Assembly (NCBI RefSeq): GCF_037975245.1
Contig: NC_092570.1
Span: forward strand, 2,747,501 to 2,811,500
Source: Apostichopus japonicus
Lineage: Eukaryota > Echinodermata > Holothuroidea > Aspidochirotida > Stichopodidae
Reading direction: 5' to 3'
Length of the DNA stretch: 64,000 nt
A program made the position numbers and the translations under genes. Positions 1-14,300 of the stretch are shown here, piece after piece. The notes beneath the pieces are model-generated. The model was given only the letters and a program-made list of their open reading frames with translations. It had not been told where the DNA came from and ran no database searches. Numbering within the stretch: the first letter of the stretch is position 1; each line of letters begins with the position of its first letter.

Positions 1-2341
1 GGGTCTAACGTTTTCATACGTAAGTCTATCTTCCATGTATTCTTGTCAGCTCAAAACCTGTGGGAAGATTTCTTTGTGAGTTGATGAACTGAGAGGAATC
101 TGAGTGTCTCCCAGTTTAAATAAAAACAATAAACTACAGGAGTGGCAGGGTAACATGACGGTTAACTAAAACCAGTCGTCTGATCAGCGGTATTTATGCC
201 GCTGTTATCGAGATCGGTAAAATTGTTATAATTTTGTGTCAAAGTTTCCTTAGAAGCACTTTCTTAAAGTTACAGTGTTTAATTTATTCATGTTGTCCAA
301 TGCTATAAAATGGCATATAACACTGAATATCCATTAGCATAACTAACCTGTGAAAGGTATAACGGTAATGGTGTAAAATTGGGATAATTTTGGAAAGTGG
401 ACTGTTTGAAATAATAAAAAAGAAAGGATGAAATGTTTATCGGATTAAATTCATCAAGTTATTTGGTACTTAACCAAAAAGAAAACGATCGCTAGGAGGT
501 GGTGTCTTAGCTTGATACATTGGCATCTTAGTCTGAGTAAACACCTGCTAAGTTTGGTGAAATTGTGGGGCCAAAGAACCTGCTTTTAAATATTGATTAT
601 GTAACATGAGCTAGCTACGAACAGAACAACTGAAACGAAGAAGATAATTAACGTCCAATGTCTTGAATAATTAAATAATTTCATATTTAATATTCAATAT
701 ACTCAATTATTTAAATCACTATAATTGTACGGTATTCACAATTGCTCTGTCGTAAAAGCAAAGATTTTCACCACTTTTTGTTTTCATAAACTAGGAATCA
801 ATTTGCTTGGTACCACTGCTTAACAATGAAATAGTGACTAATACATTTAGTTTAATCTTCTGTAGTTTAAATACTGGAACTAACCATCCAATTAAATAAA
901 GTTGTTAGGATACTGATTGCATTTAATGTGGTAATATTTTTATTAATACCTACACGAATGTCTCTCGAATGTATGTGATACAATATCAACTTAATCGTGT
1001 CTGCGAAACCTCGACTAAATTAAAGCTACTGTAAAGAATGCTTTGCTTTATAGAAAAGAGTGCATTCCAAATAGTTGTAGTGTACGACACTTGTCCCTTG
1101 ATTTACCAATATTTCACTTTTAATATGTCTGTATAGAAACAAACGCTCAATTTTCTTTTGAAATCATCTGAGGAAGATTATTGTGTAGCACACTGAGCTT
1201 AAAATCCTGATTAGCTAGAAACTCAAAAACAGGAGTTTGTAAGGGAAGTTCTCAGGTAGAGTGAAATTTATCTGTCTGGTCTCTGTAGTCCAAATTGATG
1301 AGACAAATATTGAAAGCATTTTCATATTATGGGAATATTTTAAAGTGAAGACAACAAAATCGACCATACCAGAACTTGTAGTTTTTTAAATATGCGAATT
1401 TATTTATTAAAATAATCCACCATATTTTGCAATACAACAAAAATATGGATATTTCATGTCCAAGTTTCCTATTAAGCATAATTTCCATTATTGAATTTGT
1501 ACATATAAGTTAATTATAATATCTACGGGTCTTTTGTGTTCCTCACCAACTGCTGCTACCGATACAGCTAATCGGAATCTTCACACAAACCCTGCAGTAA
1601 GTAGGTAAACACATCACTAATAATGGATAATGACGGAGGGTAGGAAATAAAAGTTAGAAATTGTCCATGAAAGATTTTGTGATCTAAAATTCGGAGATAT
1701 TCTAGTAAAAGTAAAATAATACACTTTCTATTAACGATGTTTTTGTTAATTTGTATGTGACTACTGTTGACATTGGCATACTGCCAATCAGATATCTGAG
1801 ACTTTTAGATGAAAGATGGTAAAACGGCTCTATGATTATGATGATGGATGACAAATTAGAGTTTGCAGAGAAAATAAATCCATTTTGGGCTGGTAGACTG
1901 AGGAGGAGAGCAAAAGGGGTTTTACTGACCGGATTTGAGGTTTGAGAAGATAAAGTTAAAAGGCTGCCCGTTAATACACTAGCAAATCATAATAGAGCAG
2001 ACGGCAATTGTCATGTACAAATGTAGAGGCATAAAACAAAGAGTTGATTTGTGTTATGGGAATCATTGTTTACAACAATATCACTGAGAAATATACAGAA
2101 TGTCCACTTTTTTTTATTCATATCTTTTACAACTACATTTATATCTGATGAGATGGAAATGTTCAAATGATTAAAACTTCTTTTCATAATTTTTTTTTCT
2201 TAAACACCCTGTAAGTAACTGATAATAGCCTCTGAGATTTGACAAACTGCACCTCAAACATCAAGTTTAGCGAAATGAATCTTGTTAGACTACCATCGAT
2301 CACGACATACTGAATATTCATACAAGGTCAAGGGTCGCAAC
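1..2341. other. 3' flank of PCCA, no gene recognised
   Basis: AT-rich DNA lying downstream of the PCCA stop codon, which is on the minus strand. No open frame longer than background, no splice-bounded exon resembling a known family and no repeat array were recognised. The right part is presumably PCCA 3' untranslated sequence; the remainder may be intergenic or intronic sequence of a neighbour beyond the left edge. Confidence 0.5.
2113..2118 (-). terminator. candidate polyadenylation signal of PCCA
   Basis: On the minus strand this reads AATAAA, about 225 bases past the PCCA stop codon. Other AATAAA-like hexamers exist farther away (around 1396-1402), so the choice is uncertain and is based only on being the nearest exact match noticed. 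Confidence 0.3.
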
Positions 2342-5300
2342 TCAATCAATCTCAAGAATCACCTCCTCTTCGGATACATTATCTCCGACCTTGAAGAATA
2401 TTTTTTTGACCTGCCAGAGAAGTGAAGCAAGAAAAAAATGAAAGAAATGTTAATGAATGAAGTTCTCAGTCTTTTAATTGGCTGGAAACCTGACTTATTA
2501 CAAGTCCTCACTGAACTTCCTCAATTCACATCTTCTGTACCCAGAAAAGTGTTTTATCAAAGCATTTTTATTTCTTAACTTTTACAAAAGTTAACAAAAA
2601 GATAACTAAAGTGACTAAATGACGTTGAACATCAACTTTCTTCCAGTAACATTTTTTTCCCTTCAACTTTTGAAAAAAACCCACACTTTTTAAATTAATC
2701 ATGTGAGTATAATGACATTTAACACCAACCAATGTGCAAGTAATTATTAAAATTAGGCTTTTTCCTATCATGTCATGTTTTTTTGTTTTTTTTCCACATT
2801 AAGCTGAGAGACACAATGTCCAATGTTATCTTCTTAAGATCATTTATTCCATCTGATTGCATACAATGATACGTATGAAGTATTAACCGTGCAAACACGA
2901 GACCCTGATTTAGACAACTGGAAGAGTTTGACTAATGCTAGCTAAATAAATCGTTATTTAAACCCTATCTTTCACAAGGCTTGTCTTTTTGTACTTTACG
3001 GTGAAGATGCAGACATTTTAAGAGATTGAGTTGCACGCACTACAACACTGTCTGCCTGCCTACCGGAGAGAGAGTTGTAAATCATTCTTTCAGTTCAAAT
3101 CACGGCTCACTGTCACTGTCACTTGAGAGGGAGAGCGTGGTGGCCAATTTTCTAAGGCGTCGGACTCGTGATCCAAGGATTGCTGGTTCGATTCCTGCCT
3201 AGTTCATTACGTTGTGTCCTTGGGCAAGATGCTTTATCTCTCTTGCCTCTCTCCACCCAGGGGTTAAATGGGTACCTGTGAGGTAACTTTTCATTGAGCG
3301 CAGTATATAACTGCTGCCGACTGGAGGGATTGTTTCTGGGACAGGTTTTCATTGACCAGGGGTAATATAACATCTGTAAAGCGCTTTGAGACCTACCACT
3401 GGTATAAAGCGCTATATAGAAAGCAAATATATTATATATATATATTACTTACTTTTGGTAAGTTATGTTTATCTTTGAGTACATCAACACGATCACATTT
3501 GCCATATGAATGTATTCAAGGTCACGATGAAGATATCGGTGAATATTAATTTTTTGTTTTATATCTTATTTATTTGGAATTTGCTCACCTTTCCACTTTT
3601 GCCAGCGTGCATACTGTTCAACATCTTCATGGCTTCCACAACGCAGACTTCTTGGCCCTCTCCAACCTGTGAGGGAAATAGATTTCCCCATATTAACAGT
3701 GGTACACTTTCGTTCAGAATTTAGTAGTAAACACCAAGTTAAATGCACATTTTAAAAACTTCAAAAACGTGACACAAAGCTGAAGAACTAGATGGTTATG
3801 AGGTTGTAGTGTCATAAGGCTTTATCAACATCAACTCAAAAAGCTGCTTTAAATTTTGTCATGTCTTGCACGAGTTAGTCAGTCAAAAATGACAGCATAA
3901 AAAAGTCTGCGGAATGACGTCTTAACATTGGGTTTCCACGCTCAGGATACCAAATCACAAGCAAGAAGGGAAGGGAACAAATGCACACTGGATGGCAACT
4001 GGATTGCTACCTGAGGGATACTGAGTCAGCCATTAATTGTATGGTGGACATGTTTTAGCATACATTAAGTCACTTTGGTCTCCCAAGTGGATTCTCCTAA
4101 AAAAAGCGAGACGTTCACAGAAAAAGACCACAGTATATTATACACTTAAAACCAGTAGAGGTAGAAATAAATTTTTTTTTTAAAAAAATAGAAAAACGTT
4201 TGCAAAAATGTTAGTTACACTGTACCTGTTGTCCAACTTGGACTTGTATGGCATGTAGTTTACCAGGCATAGGTGCTTGGACTTCACCGCTGAGGTCGGC
4301 GGCTACCTTCTCTGGCATCAGAGATTGTAGCCGGGACGCCTCCGCGGTTATCACCTTCATGCTGTACTCTGTACCTTTGTATTGCAATGTTACATCGCCT
4401 GATGCATTCTGATTTACCAGCTGTTCAAAAATACAAACAAACAAAAAAGGTATAAATTGAGTTGTTTCATGAATTGACGATGGTACATTATCCTTGCTCT
4501 GCTGGAATTTGTGCAATTCTGTTTGCTCCATGAAAATTCAGAGACCAATCTTCATTGATTCAGGGCTCAATTGTAGGAAGATTTTAAGGTTGTCCTTCGG
4601 ACAACCTTGCCTTCATATTTGGTTGTCCGAATAATTTTTTTGGTTGTCCAAATGAAAGCATTTGGGTTTTTAAAAATGGCGCGCCTTGCGCGAGAGACGT
4701 ACGTAAAGTAATACTAAATGGTATCGATTTAGCCGTGTGCGTGAGTACCGTAACGTTAGGCTATGCAGGCCTAGTCTATCGGCCTGAGGCTTAATCTTAG
4801 TGACTAGTCTTACGGAGATTGACAAATCTTGGACAGAAATGTAGTTTAGAGTTATAGAGATTTTATATGGTGTATGACTCTGCTCATGATTAATCATGTT
4901 GGGTTACGGGAATTTTCTGGTTGAGTGAAAAATGCTTTCCGTATTCGTTTCCGATCATTTCCAGAGACAGTTGGTAAGCCCGGGGTATACACAACAGCAT
5001 GTACATTGCAGCAATATACATGAGCATGCGGTATGCCCACATCATGCACAGTACAGCACTGCATACATGTTGTACTCCAGGTACGACAGAAAGCAAGCGT
5101 GGTCGCGGCCACCAGGGTTCTGTACCACTAAGATCAGTGGTCTGTACTCAGTAGTGTGAGAACTGTACGCTACTCTACTTAACCATTAGTGCATACGTAC
5201 AGTATGCACATACAGCTATTTTTTTTTATGATTTAATTTTGTTATGTTGTGTCTAACATGAATGGAGGGCGATACCAACAAGCTACTATAATTTTTGCGG

Positions 5301-8300
5301 GCGGATTTTTAAGTTTTAAAGAATATGAATTTTCCAAGTTTTGTTCGGAGTGTTCAACACTTAGGGCAAATAAGCTAGTCGTCCATCGGACAACCTACGC
5401 AGGGTTTTAGGTTGTCCGACATGATCTTTTGGTCGTCTCGGACAATCGAACAACCGTTAAGTTTGAACCCTGTTGATCAATTCAATAACCCACATCTTTG
5501 CTTACAAATAGTCCATAGAAACATTTCCCCGTTTTTGATGGACAGACACAAAGGAAACTTTGCACCATATAAGCCTAGCTCCTATAAAAAAACGCAGATA
5601 TATCATGAATATATGAATATGCATAATTGAATATGGCAAAAGAAGAGAACATTAAACAGTCCTGACCAGGGGATGTTGAGACCAAATGAAGATGTAACAA
5701 GGGGACGAAAATAAAAAATAATTGGTATAAAGTCACTGGTATATGAGCTTAAATATTTTGACCAATGACGTGTGTTTTCTAGGGGGAACCAACTACAAGG
5801 GTCAGAAACTCTCTTCTTTTAATCAACTTTGAGTTACTAGGCACCCATTATAGTGATCTTTACAGAAGTCACTCACTAGGACCACGCAACTGGGTTTTCA
5901 AGTTAGACAGCAAAACTTATCAATTGTAAATATTCGCAAGCTTTGCATCACCCCTGGCATTCAACACAGACAATTATTTCAAAATAATTATTTAGGTCTC
6001 TTACATCCATGGAAATCAGAGCAATTGGATCAACCAATGAGGTCAATATAGCTAACGTCTCCTTTTGATGTCGCATGGATTAATTTTACAGACGATTGAA
6101 AAAAAGAGCCTAAATAATCAGCAGGAAGATACCTTTTTGCTATGAAAATAGTAAAAAAATGTTTACAGATCTTTTTGTTTAGGGATGGGGGGGTTTTGGG
6201 GGGTTGAAGGAAAGATAGAGAAATCCTGTACTTCACTAACCTGCATCACTTGAGGTGTGTGGTTAACCTGAGGAGTGATGATGTTCTGTGATAAGCTCCA
6301 GTTCTTATCTACCATAATGTTACTATCTCCTACATGTATCTACGGAAAGAACATTTCATAGATAATATTATATTCTGTAAAAAAGAATCCAAAAATCTTA
6401 AATCATAAACTCCTTTTCACATTCAACATTTAGTAATTTCCAAGGGTTACGGTTGCCAATAAAACCTTTATCCGGGTCAGGGTAGAGGACAAGCACAAGC
6501 CTACCCTTGTCTGATGAGTGTTCAGAAACTTACAAGGGAGGCGGTGTAACTAGCACGACCCATTTTTTCTCTCTAGACTGACTGTTTATATCTACAACCA
6601 ATCAATAAAACTGTAGCTCAGCATATGACCACCTTTTCAGAAAGAAATGAAGAAGGTAAAATCACCCATTACATCTTCAATTCATCCTTTGCCATGGAGA
6701 ATTAAGTTGTCTCCAAACCCCATTTCCAAATTCGCAATTCCAGTAATACCTAAAACTGTCATGGTAAATCTATCCAACAAGACTTCACAGTAGCAATGTT
6801 TAATAAAAATCGAGAGAGTCTGATTCCTGATGTGGGTTTGGAACCTGTCACCTAGAGGTCGTGGAACTGACACTGGAACCCACTGCTACACCCTCATCTT
6901 CATAGATTAGTAGATTATCTCTTAACCTCAAAGGATTAGCAGATAATCCCTTACCTCATATCCAAATGCAGTCTCGTTAATGGTAGCTTTATGATGTACT
7001 CCATCTGATATGATTACAAAACTCGCCTGGCTTAGCCTCGGTACTGAGGGCATGAGGCTATGAGAAAATCAAAAAACCCAACGGTATAAATCTAAATGAT
7101 ATGCTCCCCTCCTTCCCAACTCCTCATGGAAGAAGATCTATCTCAAAAAATTTACCAATAATTGACTTTTTCCTACATTAAGTAGCATATCATAAAGTAG
7201 ATACAAAAGGTGGCTTGACGTCTAAAGGCGTAATTCTGCGGTGAAATCTGTATTATTATTATCATTATTAACTCTGCTATTAAACCAAAATGATGTACAT
7301 TTCTTAATACATAGTTATAGCACTGAGGCAGCGGGACCAGAAGTAAGATAACTTTTCGAGTCCCCTTACAAACCAAAACGAGAAAATAAATTTTTATAGA
7401 GAAACGAAAACACAGAGGAAAAAGCACACACATACCTTTCTGTTGCATCAATTATGATTAAAATCTAAACTGAATATTAAACGAATTAGTTTAGGGAAGC
7501 AGGATATGAGGTGGAGCATGGAAGGGGTGGCATGTGGACCGCTTGATTCATGATTAATGATTCATCAAACTATTTCTTTGTGTTGCAATCATGCCCAAAT
7601 TGAAGTGCTAATTCATTGCTTCATCCCCCTTTTTATGAAAGTTGCTTGAAACTGGGTCTCCTCCCTTAACATAACCACAGATGAGTTGCAATGAACCAAA
7701 CGTTACGCTGATTTGTGAATATTGAGTAAATGTTAAAGAAACACGTTGATTTCTATACCTGGTTTGATTTAAGAATGCCCTAGATTTCTGTTCTTGTTTC
7801 AGATGGACACAGCAGGCCACCGCCAGGAGGTTGCTCTTCTCGTCTTCCTGTAACTGATACCCTAAAAAGAAAGGAATCAATACCAAAATAATCATGCCGT
7901 ACTATAAAATTATGTATTTATTCCTTTTTTTTTTAAATATTTAATTCCTTTAAAAATCATCAATTTGGTTTATATCTATATAAGGTACAACTTTAATTAA
8001 TGGTCAATTAGTTATCTCAAGGGCATCAGCATTTAGCCACAAAAATATGCTACGAAGTAAAATAATGGCCACTCCTATGCCAACTTTAGCGACATTATTT
8101 TTGGGTATAGCTGTAACATTGAGTCTTCCTTGATCAATTCACGGAGAAATTACAAGAAAAGAGGGATTATCTATACCTTTGAAACCATCGGGATAATGCT
8201 CCGGAAGAAAGTTGGTGCTGATGTCCCCTGAGATGAATTTTTCATGTCCAAGAACATCTTGTAAAAGTGATATATTATGCTTCACTCCTGAAAAAGAAGA

Positions 8301-11300
8301 AACAATGTAAAATGTGAAAAGGACCTTTTCATATGGCATTCAGTCACTCAAAACCGATTTTGAAATTTCATCAATTCTCAGGATAGTTATGGCGATGATA
8401 CTGAATATGTTACCAAATAGGAACAAAAGACTTTTTATTTGGTGTTCCATTTCTTTTGTGTTGTCGTTGTTGCTAGGCTGTTGAACTGCATCATAAGAAG
8501 TAGTGTAAACCATTGGCACCACTGAGTGATGGCAACTTTAGGCTTCTCAATCTTTCAAAGGTGCAGTACGTGAAATCTGTCTTCTAAGGAATAACGAGCA
8601 CTCGTTGCTAAGGTTATACGTGGTCATGGTACGAGAATTTTTGAAGGGGCCGTGAATTGCGAATGTATCAGCTATACTGTGAGGGGTAGCTTTTGACCTG
8701 GTGAGATCTTCCAGAAGGTTTTAAGATATCACATTAATTTTGGACCATTCAGTGCATTGATAATAACGTGTAATTCCCATGGAAAACTTATAATACTGTT
8801 TTATGTTACCTTCAGTAGCCAATCAACTTTTCATCAAAGATGTATCTGTAGTTTGTTAACAGGTGACAGGAATGAAGTTCCAATCACCATTAACTAACCC
8901 ACTTACTATTGGCCAATAAAGGGCATTTTTGAACCATGAAAAAAAAAATCCATAAATTTGGTGTGGAACATTCTTTGCGTTCTAATCAACCGGAGTGAAT
9001 CCAGCCGAGATGTAGAATTTGGTTATAAGATACCACCTAGCTGTAATATCTATCAGTATAGATTACTCTTTATAATGTATTTTATATTGTAGCTTACCTT
9101 TGATAACATATTCATCTAAAGCTCTGGACATTTTTTGTAAAGCTTCTGGTCTATCTTTTCCGTAAGTAATTAGCTGGGTTTAAAGAACAATGTGAGGTAA
9201 ATGTGAATCAGTAAAGTTTTACAAATATTGACACTAATATATACTGATTCCGCTGTCCACTGTAAATCACTATCCACACTGTCCTCTCTAACACACTATC
9301 CACTCTAACACACTATTCACACTGTCCTCTCTAACACACTATCCACAGTCCACTCCATACTCACCTTAGATATCATAGAATCATAATATATACTGATTTC
9401 GCTCCCCTCCCTGATTCCACTGTCCACTCGAACACACTATCCACACTGTCCTCTCTAACACACTATCCACTCTAACACACTATCCACACTGTCCTCCCTA
9501 ACACACTATCCACAGTCCACTCGATACTCACCTTAGATATCATAGAATCATAATATATACTGATCTCGCTCCCCTCCCTGATTCCACTGTCCACTCTAAC
9601 ATTTGGCAAATAAGACGGCTCTTGGTATCTGTACAACCTCCCGACAGATGGAAGACCAAAATTTTTGTACGGATTCTGAAACGGGAACAAGAAAAGTAAA
9701 AAAAAAGAGAATGGATGAAGATATGATTTGCATGAAAGTTGAGGAAAGATCTCTCATTCTCATTTCCATATTTTTTTGCATTGCAAAATTTTTCTCAAGG
9801 TAAAAAGATAAGCACGTAAAAAAATTATGGTAAAAATAGTGTTCAATAACTACTCAGTATTCATCTTGTACCTCCATGCAAGGACTTAACATCACAAGTT
9901 CTAATGTTACTGCTGTTAATACAGCTGATTTGTCTTCTCGATATTGAATTTGCTAAAATACAAAAATGTATTGTTATTTGCGACGATGCCACAATTGCGT
10001 TATTAAAGCCTAGATGTGCCTAGTATATGAATATATTAATAATTGCTAGAGAATGAAATCATGTGCTCACCTCTGCATAAACTCTGCACTCTACTGACCA
10101 ACCATTGATGGGAATATCTGACTGCTTTAGTTTCAAAGGGTGACCTTTGGCGATCCTGATCATTTCTTGGACGATATCCACACCCGTAATACATTCCGTG
10201 ATCGGATGTTCTACCTGCCGATCGAGCGACGAGCAAATGAGAAAAAAAAAAAATGTGAACAGCTGTAATGCGAGAAGGCTATTGACCAGAGCTTGAATGT
10301 AAGGTTTCCTCCTTTGGAGCCAAAAAACAGCTATTAATAACCAGAACTTTTGGGCATCTCTCCAGGGATTTCAAGCTGTTGTAACAGCCAACTTATCAGC
10401 AGCATTAACATCTTTAAACCTCTTTCTCTGAATCCCAATTTTTGTGATGATATTTTTTTTCTCCCTATGTAACGTGTGATGAGATAACCACAGATGACTA
10501 TTATCTAGGGCTTGAACATAAGGTTTCCTCCCCAGGACCCCTCCTGAGAGCCTGAAATATTGGCATCTCCGGAGCAATTTCAATGCTGCTAAATGGGGGG
10601 GGGGGGAGGGGGGCAGGAGAATGGGTACAAGACTGTCTGTGACAAAGGTGTTGTTAATAGGAGAGACTTTGGCAACCTGTGAAGGGGGCTGTTTAACAAT
10701 GTGCATTTAACCTTCATTCTTGTCTACCTTACGATGAGCAATGAATTGCACACTCCCCCAACCCTCCCCCACCCCCACTTCCCCTTCCCTGGCCAACATA
10801 GCAAGTAAGTTAAACAGACTGTCTACAGGTATTTCAGAGGTTGATCAAGATATCCATAAACTTACCTGCAATCTTGTGTTCATCTCCAGGAAGTAAAAGT
10901 TCCTTTGAGAATCCACAAGGAATTCAACTGTCCCTGTTGAGCACATGACAATAGGTGACCTTAGTTACCCTGAACCTTATACAATGTGCACACAGTGAAC
11001 CCCAACCCTACACAATGAACACATAAAGAACCTTATATCATATAATACAAAGAAAGTCTTATACAATGAATACATATTGAACCTTATGCAATGAACACAT
11101 AATGAACCTAAACCTTATACAATGAATACATAGTGAACCTAAACCTTAAACATTGAATACATAGCAAACCTGGACCTTACACATAAACACAGAGCGAACC
11201 TGAACCCTGTACAATGAACACATAATGAACCTAAATCTTTTACAATGAATACATAGTGAACCTAAACCTTAAACATTGAATACATAGCAAACCTGGACCT

Positions 11301-14300
11301 TACACATAAACACAGAGCAAACCTGAACCCTATACAATGAACACATAGAGAACCTTATATAATGAATACATAGCAAACCCTATACAATGAGCAAATAATG
11401 AACCTAAACCTGATACAATGAATGCATAGTGAACCTAAACCTTAAACATTGAATACATAGTGAACCTGGACCTTACACAATAAACACGGTGAACCTGAAC
11501 CCTGTACAATGAACACAGAGAACCTTATATAATGAACGTATAGTGAGCCTAAACATTATACAATGAATACATAGTGAACCTAAACCTTATACATTGGATA
11601 CATAGTGAACCTTCTACAATTGATACCCTAATACAGATAATACAGATATTGAGCCTTACACAACCTTTACGGGATGAATCAAATGAACATACCAGCAGAC
11701 ACATAGTCGACTGCATTTGCTAAAGCAACTGCCTGTTCACCCATAGCTCTCCTTGTATCCGGATCTATGAATGTACTGCAAAGAAAAATACATCCATTTA
11801 AGCATGGCTGCAACTGTATGTAAATTCACATGAAATCCCCCTCCCTGCCCCTCCCTGGGAGCTCCAACCTGCTATAGAATCAACCTTCATCAAGGAAGCC
11901 TCTTCATAAATGTGAACTTGAAGTAATTGTTTGAAATCAATTTCCTTTGACAGCATCCATTGCATCTGTATGGTTGCTTCAGTCTTTGTTGCTGTTATTT
12001 TACTTATGTTCCCTTCAAAACATTCTAATTCTGAATGTGATCATGAGATTGGTCCAAACTTTTAGTCCCCAGTTCACACCCTTCCTGCTACCCCGTGCCC
12101 CACCCACCTGCCCCCCTCCCACTAACCAAATCCTTCTCTTGAATGTAACTAGTCCTCCTTCTAAACTTACCTGGGAGCCTCTTCGATGACTTTTTGGTTT
12201 CTCCGCTGTATTGAGCATTCTCTTTCGTTAAGATACAGAGAATTCCCGTGCCTGTCGCAGAGCACCTGTGAATAAAATTCACAGCAAATGTAAACAATGT
12301 AAACAAGCTAAAGGAAAGCACAGTTACCACAACAAAAAGGACTATTGTGGACTTTAAGTTCATAATTTGTACTTTTAATGAGGAAAATAATCACAACTTC
12401 ATTAAAATTATTTATATTTCTTAAGTTGTTAAAATTAAATTAATCACTCTCCTCTCAAAGATTCAACGTTGATTCCACGGGGCAAAATGAGCTTCGACAT
12501 TACCTGTATTTCTATATGTCTTGGATTGTCGATAAATTTTTCAATCAACAGCCTACTGTCTCCAAAACTTGAGGCAGCTTCATCTGTTGACAAACGAAAG
12601 CCTTCCCTAAGAAACAAAAGGACAGGTAATTACCAATCAATTAATTACAGCCTATCCAATCATGCAATGTGTTAATTCCTATTTGTTGATTAAATCAGAA
12701 GAGTCAAACTGGATCAGAAAAAGGCAAATTTTGGTCACATGTATCTTCTTTTGGTTTCAATACCCTTTCAATTACACCTGGTCTCAATTATTTACTTATT
12801 CTGGTTTCAATCCTCTCTCAATCACACCTGGTGTCTGCTATTTACTTATTCTGGTTTTCAATCCTCTTTCAATCACACCTGGTCTTTATTTTTTACTTAT
12901 TCTAGTTCCAATCCCCACGAGGATTGCATATTATGATTACTACATTCTGAAAACAGTTACTAGGAAAAAAAGTCACATGTTCATGGATGCAAATAATGTA
13001 GTCTACTTTACAAATGAAAAAACACAATTGATCCTTTTCATGTGGATTTATAAAAAATAAAAAAGAAAAAAAAAAATCTACTATAAGGAGGGAAAAAAGC
13101 CATCTGTCAACACAATGATTGGGCATTTTAGAAAACTCATGACAAAAGAAAGGAAAATCAACTACACCGTTCATATTTCTGAACAAACGTCTACCATTTG
13201 AATGACTATTGAACTGACCTTGTCTCAGCATCATTCCAAGCTATCCGCATTCCTTTACCCCCTCCTCCTGCTGACGCCTTCAACATCACTGGATAACCTG
13301 TTAAAATAAAAGCATATCAAGATATATATATATCGAGATATCTTTTGTAATGTCACCCTGGATGTTTTGATGTTAAATCTTTACAATAGACAATGCACAC
13401 AGCAAGGGTCCACTTTTTAATCTTCTAAGCACTACTGACATGCAGGGACGTCGCTAGAGGGGGTGTAGTTGGAAAATTGGAGTGCGACAGTCGGAATTTC
13501 AGTATCGTTGATGAGTAGCGCGGGGTGGGGAGGGGGGGGTAAAAGGCAGTAGTGGGAATTTTCTGGCTTCAAAACACATCCAGTTGGAATTTCAGCCACT
13601 ACACCCCCCCCCCCCCCCCCAAATATCAGGCCTTAGCTACGTCCCTGCTGACAAGTCAGAGAAGAAGAAGCACCTCCTCTTACCGATCTGGTTAGCCATT
13701 TTCACCGCTTCCTCCTCATCTTTCAGGACTCCATCGTAGCCGGGAATCGTGTTCACCTTAGCGTTGTTAGCCAGCTGTTTACTCTCAATTTTATCTCCCA
13801 TTGCTTGGAGTGCCAAGGTGTCGGGCCCAATGAAAGCTACACCCTCTTGTTCCTATATGGAAGGCCAAAGATATCACAATAACTACAAAAAAATTACGGT
13901 CTCTCTCTCTCCCTATCTCTCATTTTACTTTTTTGCTTATTTCTGGCAATCAGGGGCATCAGTCTCTGATGTGTCACTACTCTAAATCTATGACTGTTTG
14001 TTTTTTGTGCAAGGAAGACACAAAACAAGCAAATAGAAACTATTATCATAAAGATTATTTTCTTATATAAATTGCAAGAACAGACACAATGGTAAAATAT
14101 AGCCTCTGATTGATCAATGCCTTTGGCTGCCCTGCGATAGCTACACCCAGAACTGATGTGCTGGGGCTACAGCCAGAGGTCCAGGTCAATGAGGGAGCCT
14201 AAGGAAATATGGGATAAAGAGTAATGTATTCTCATTTTCAAGTAATATACTTATACTAATAGACAAAGAGGGAATAGCGACAGTTATATGCCTATCATAG

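Noticed and set aside
9250-9530. CRISPR-like regularly spaced repeats
   Set aside because: Repeats are a degenerate intronic minisatellite in an animal gene, with no constant spacer length and no cas context.
9873-9960. Possible extra PCCA exon in intron 12
   Set aside because: Exons 12 and 13 already join in frame as VYAE-NPYKNFG, matching the family without a gap.
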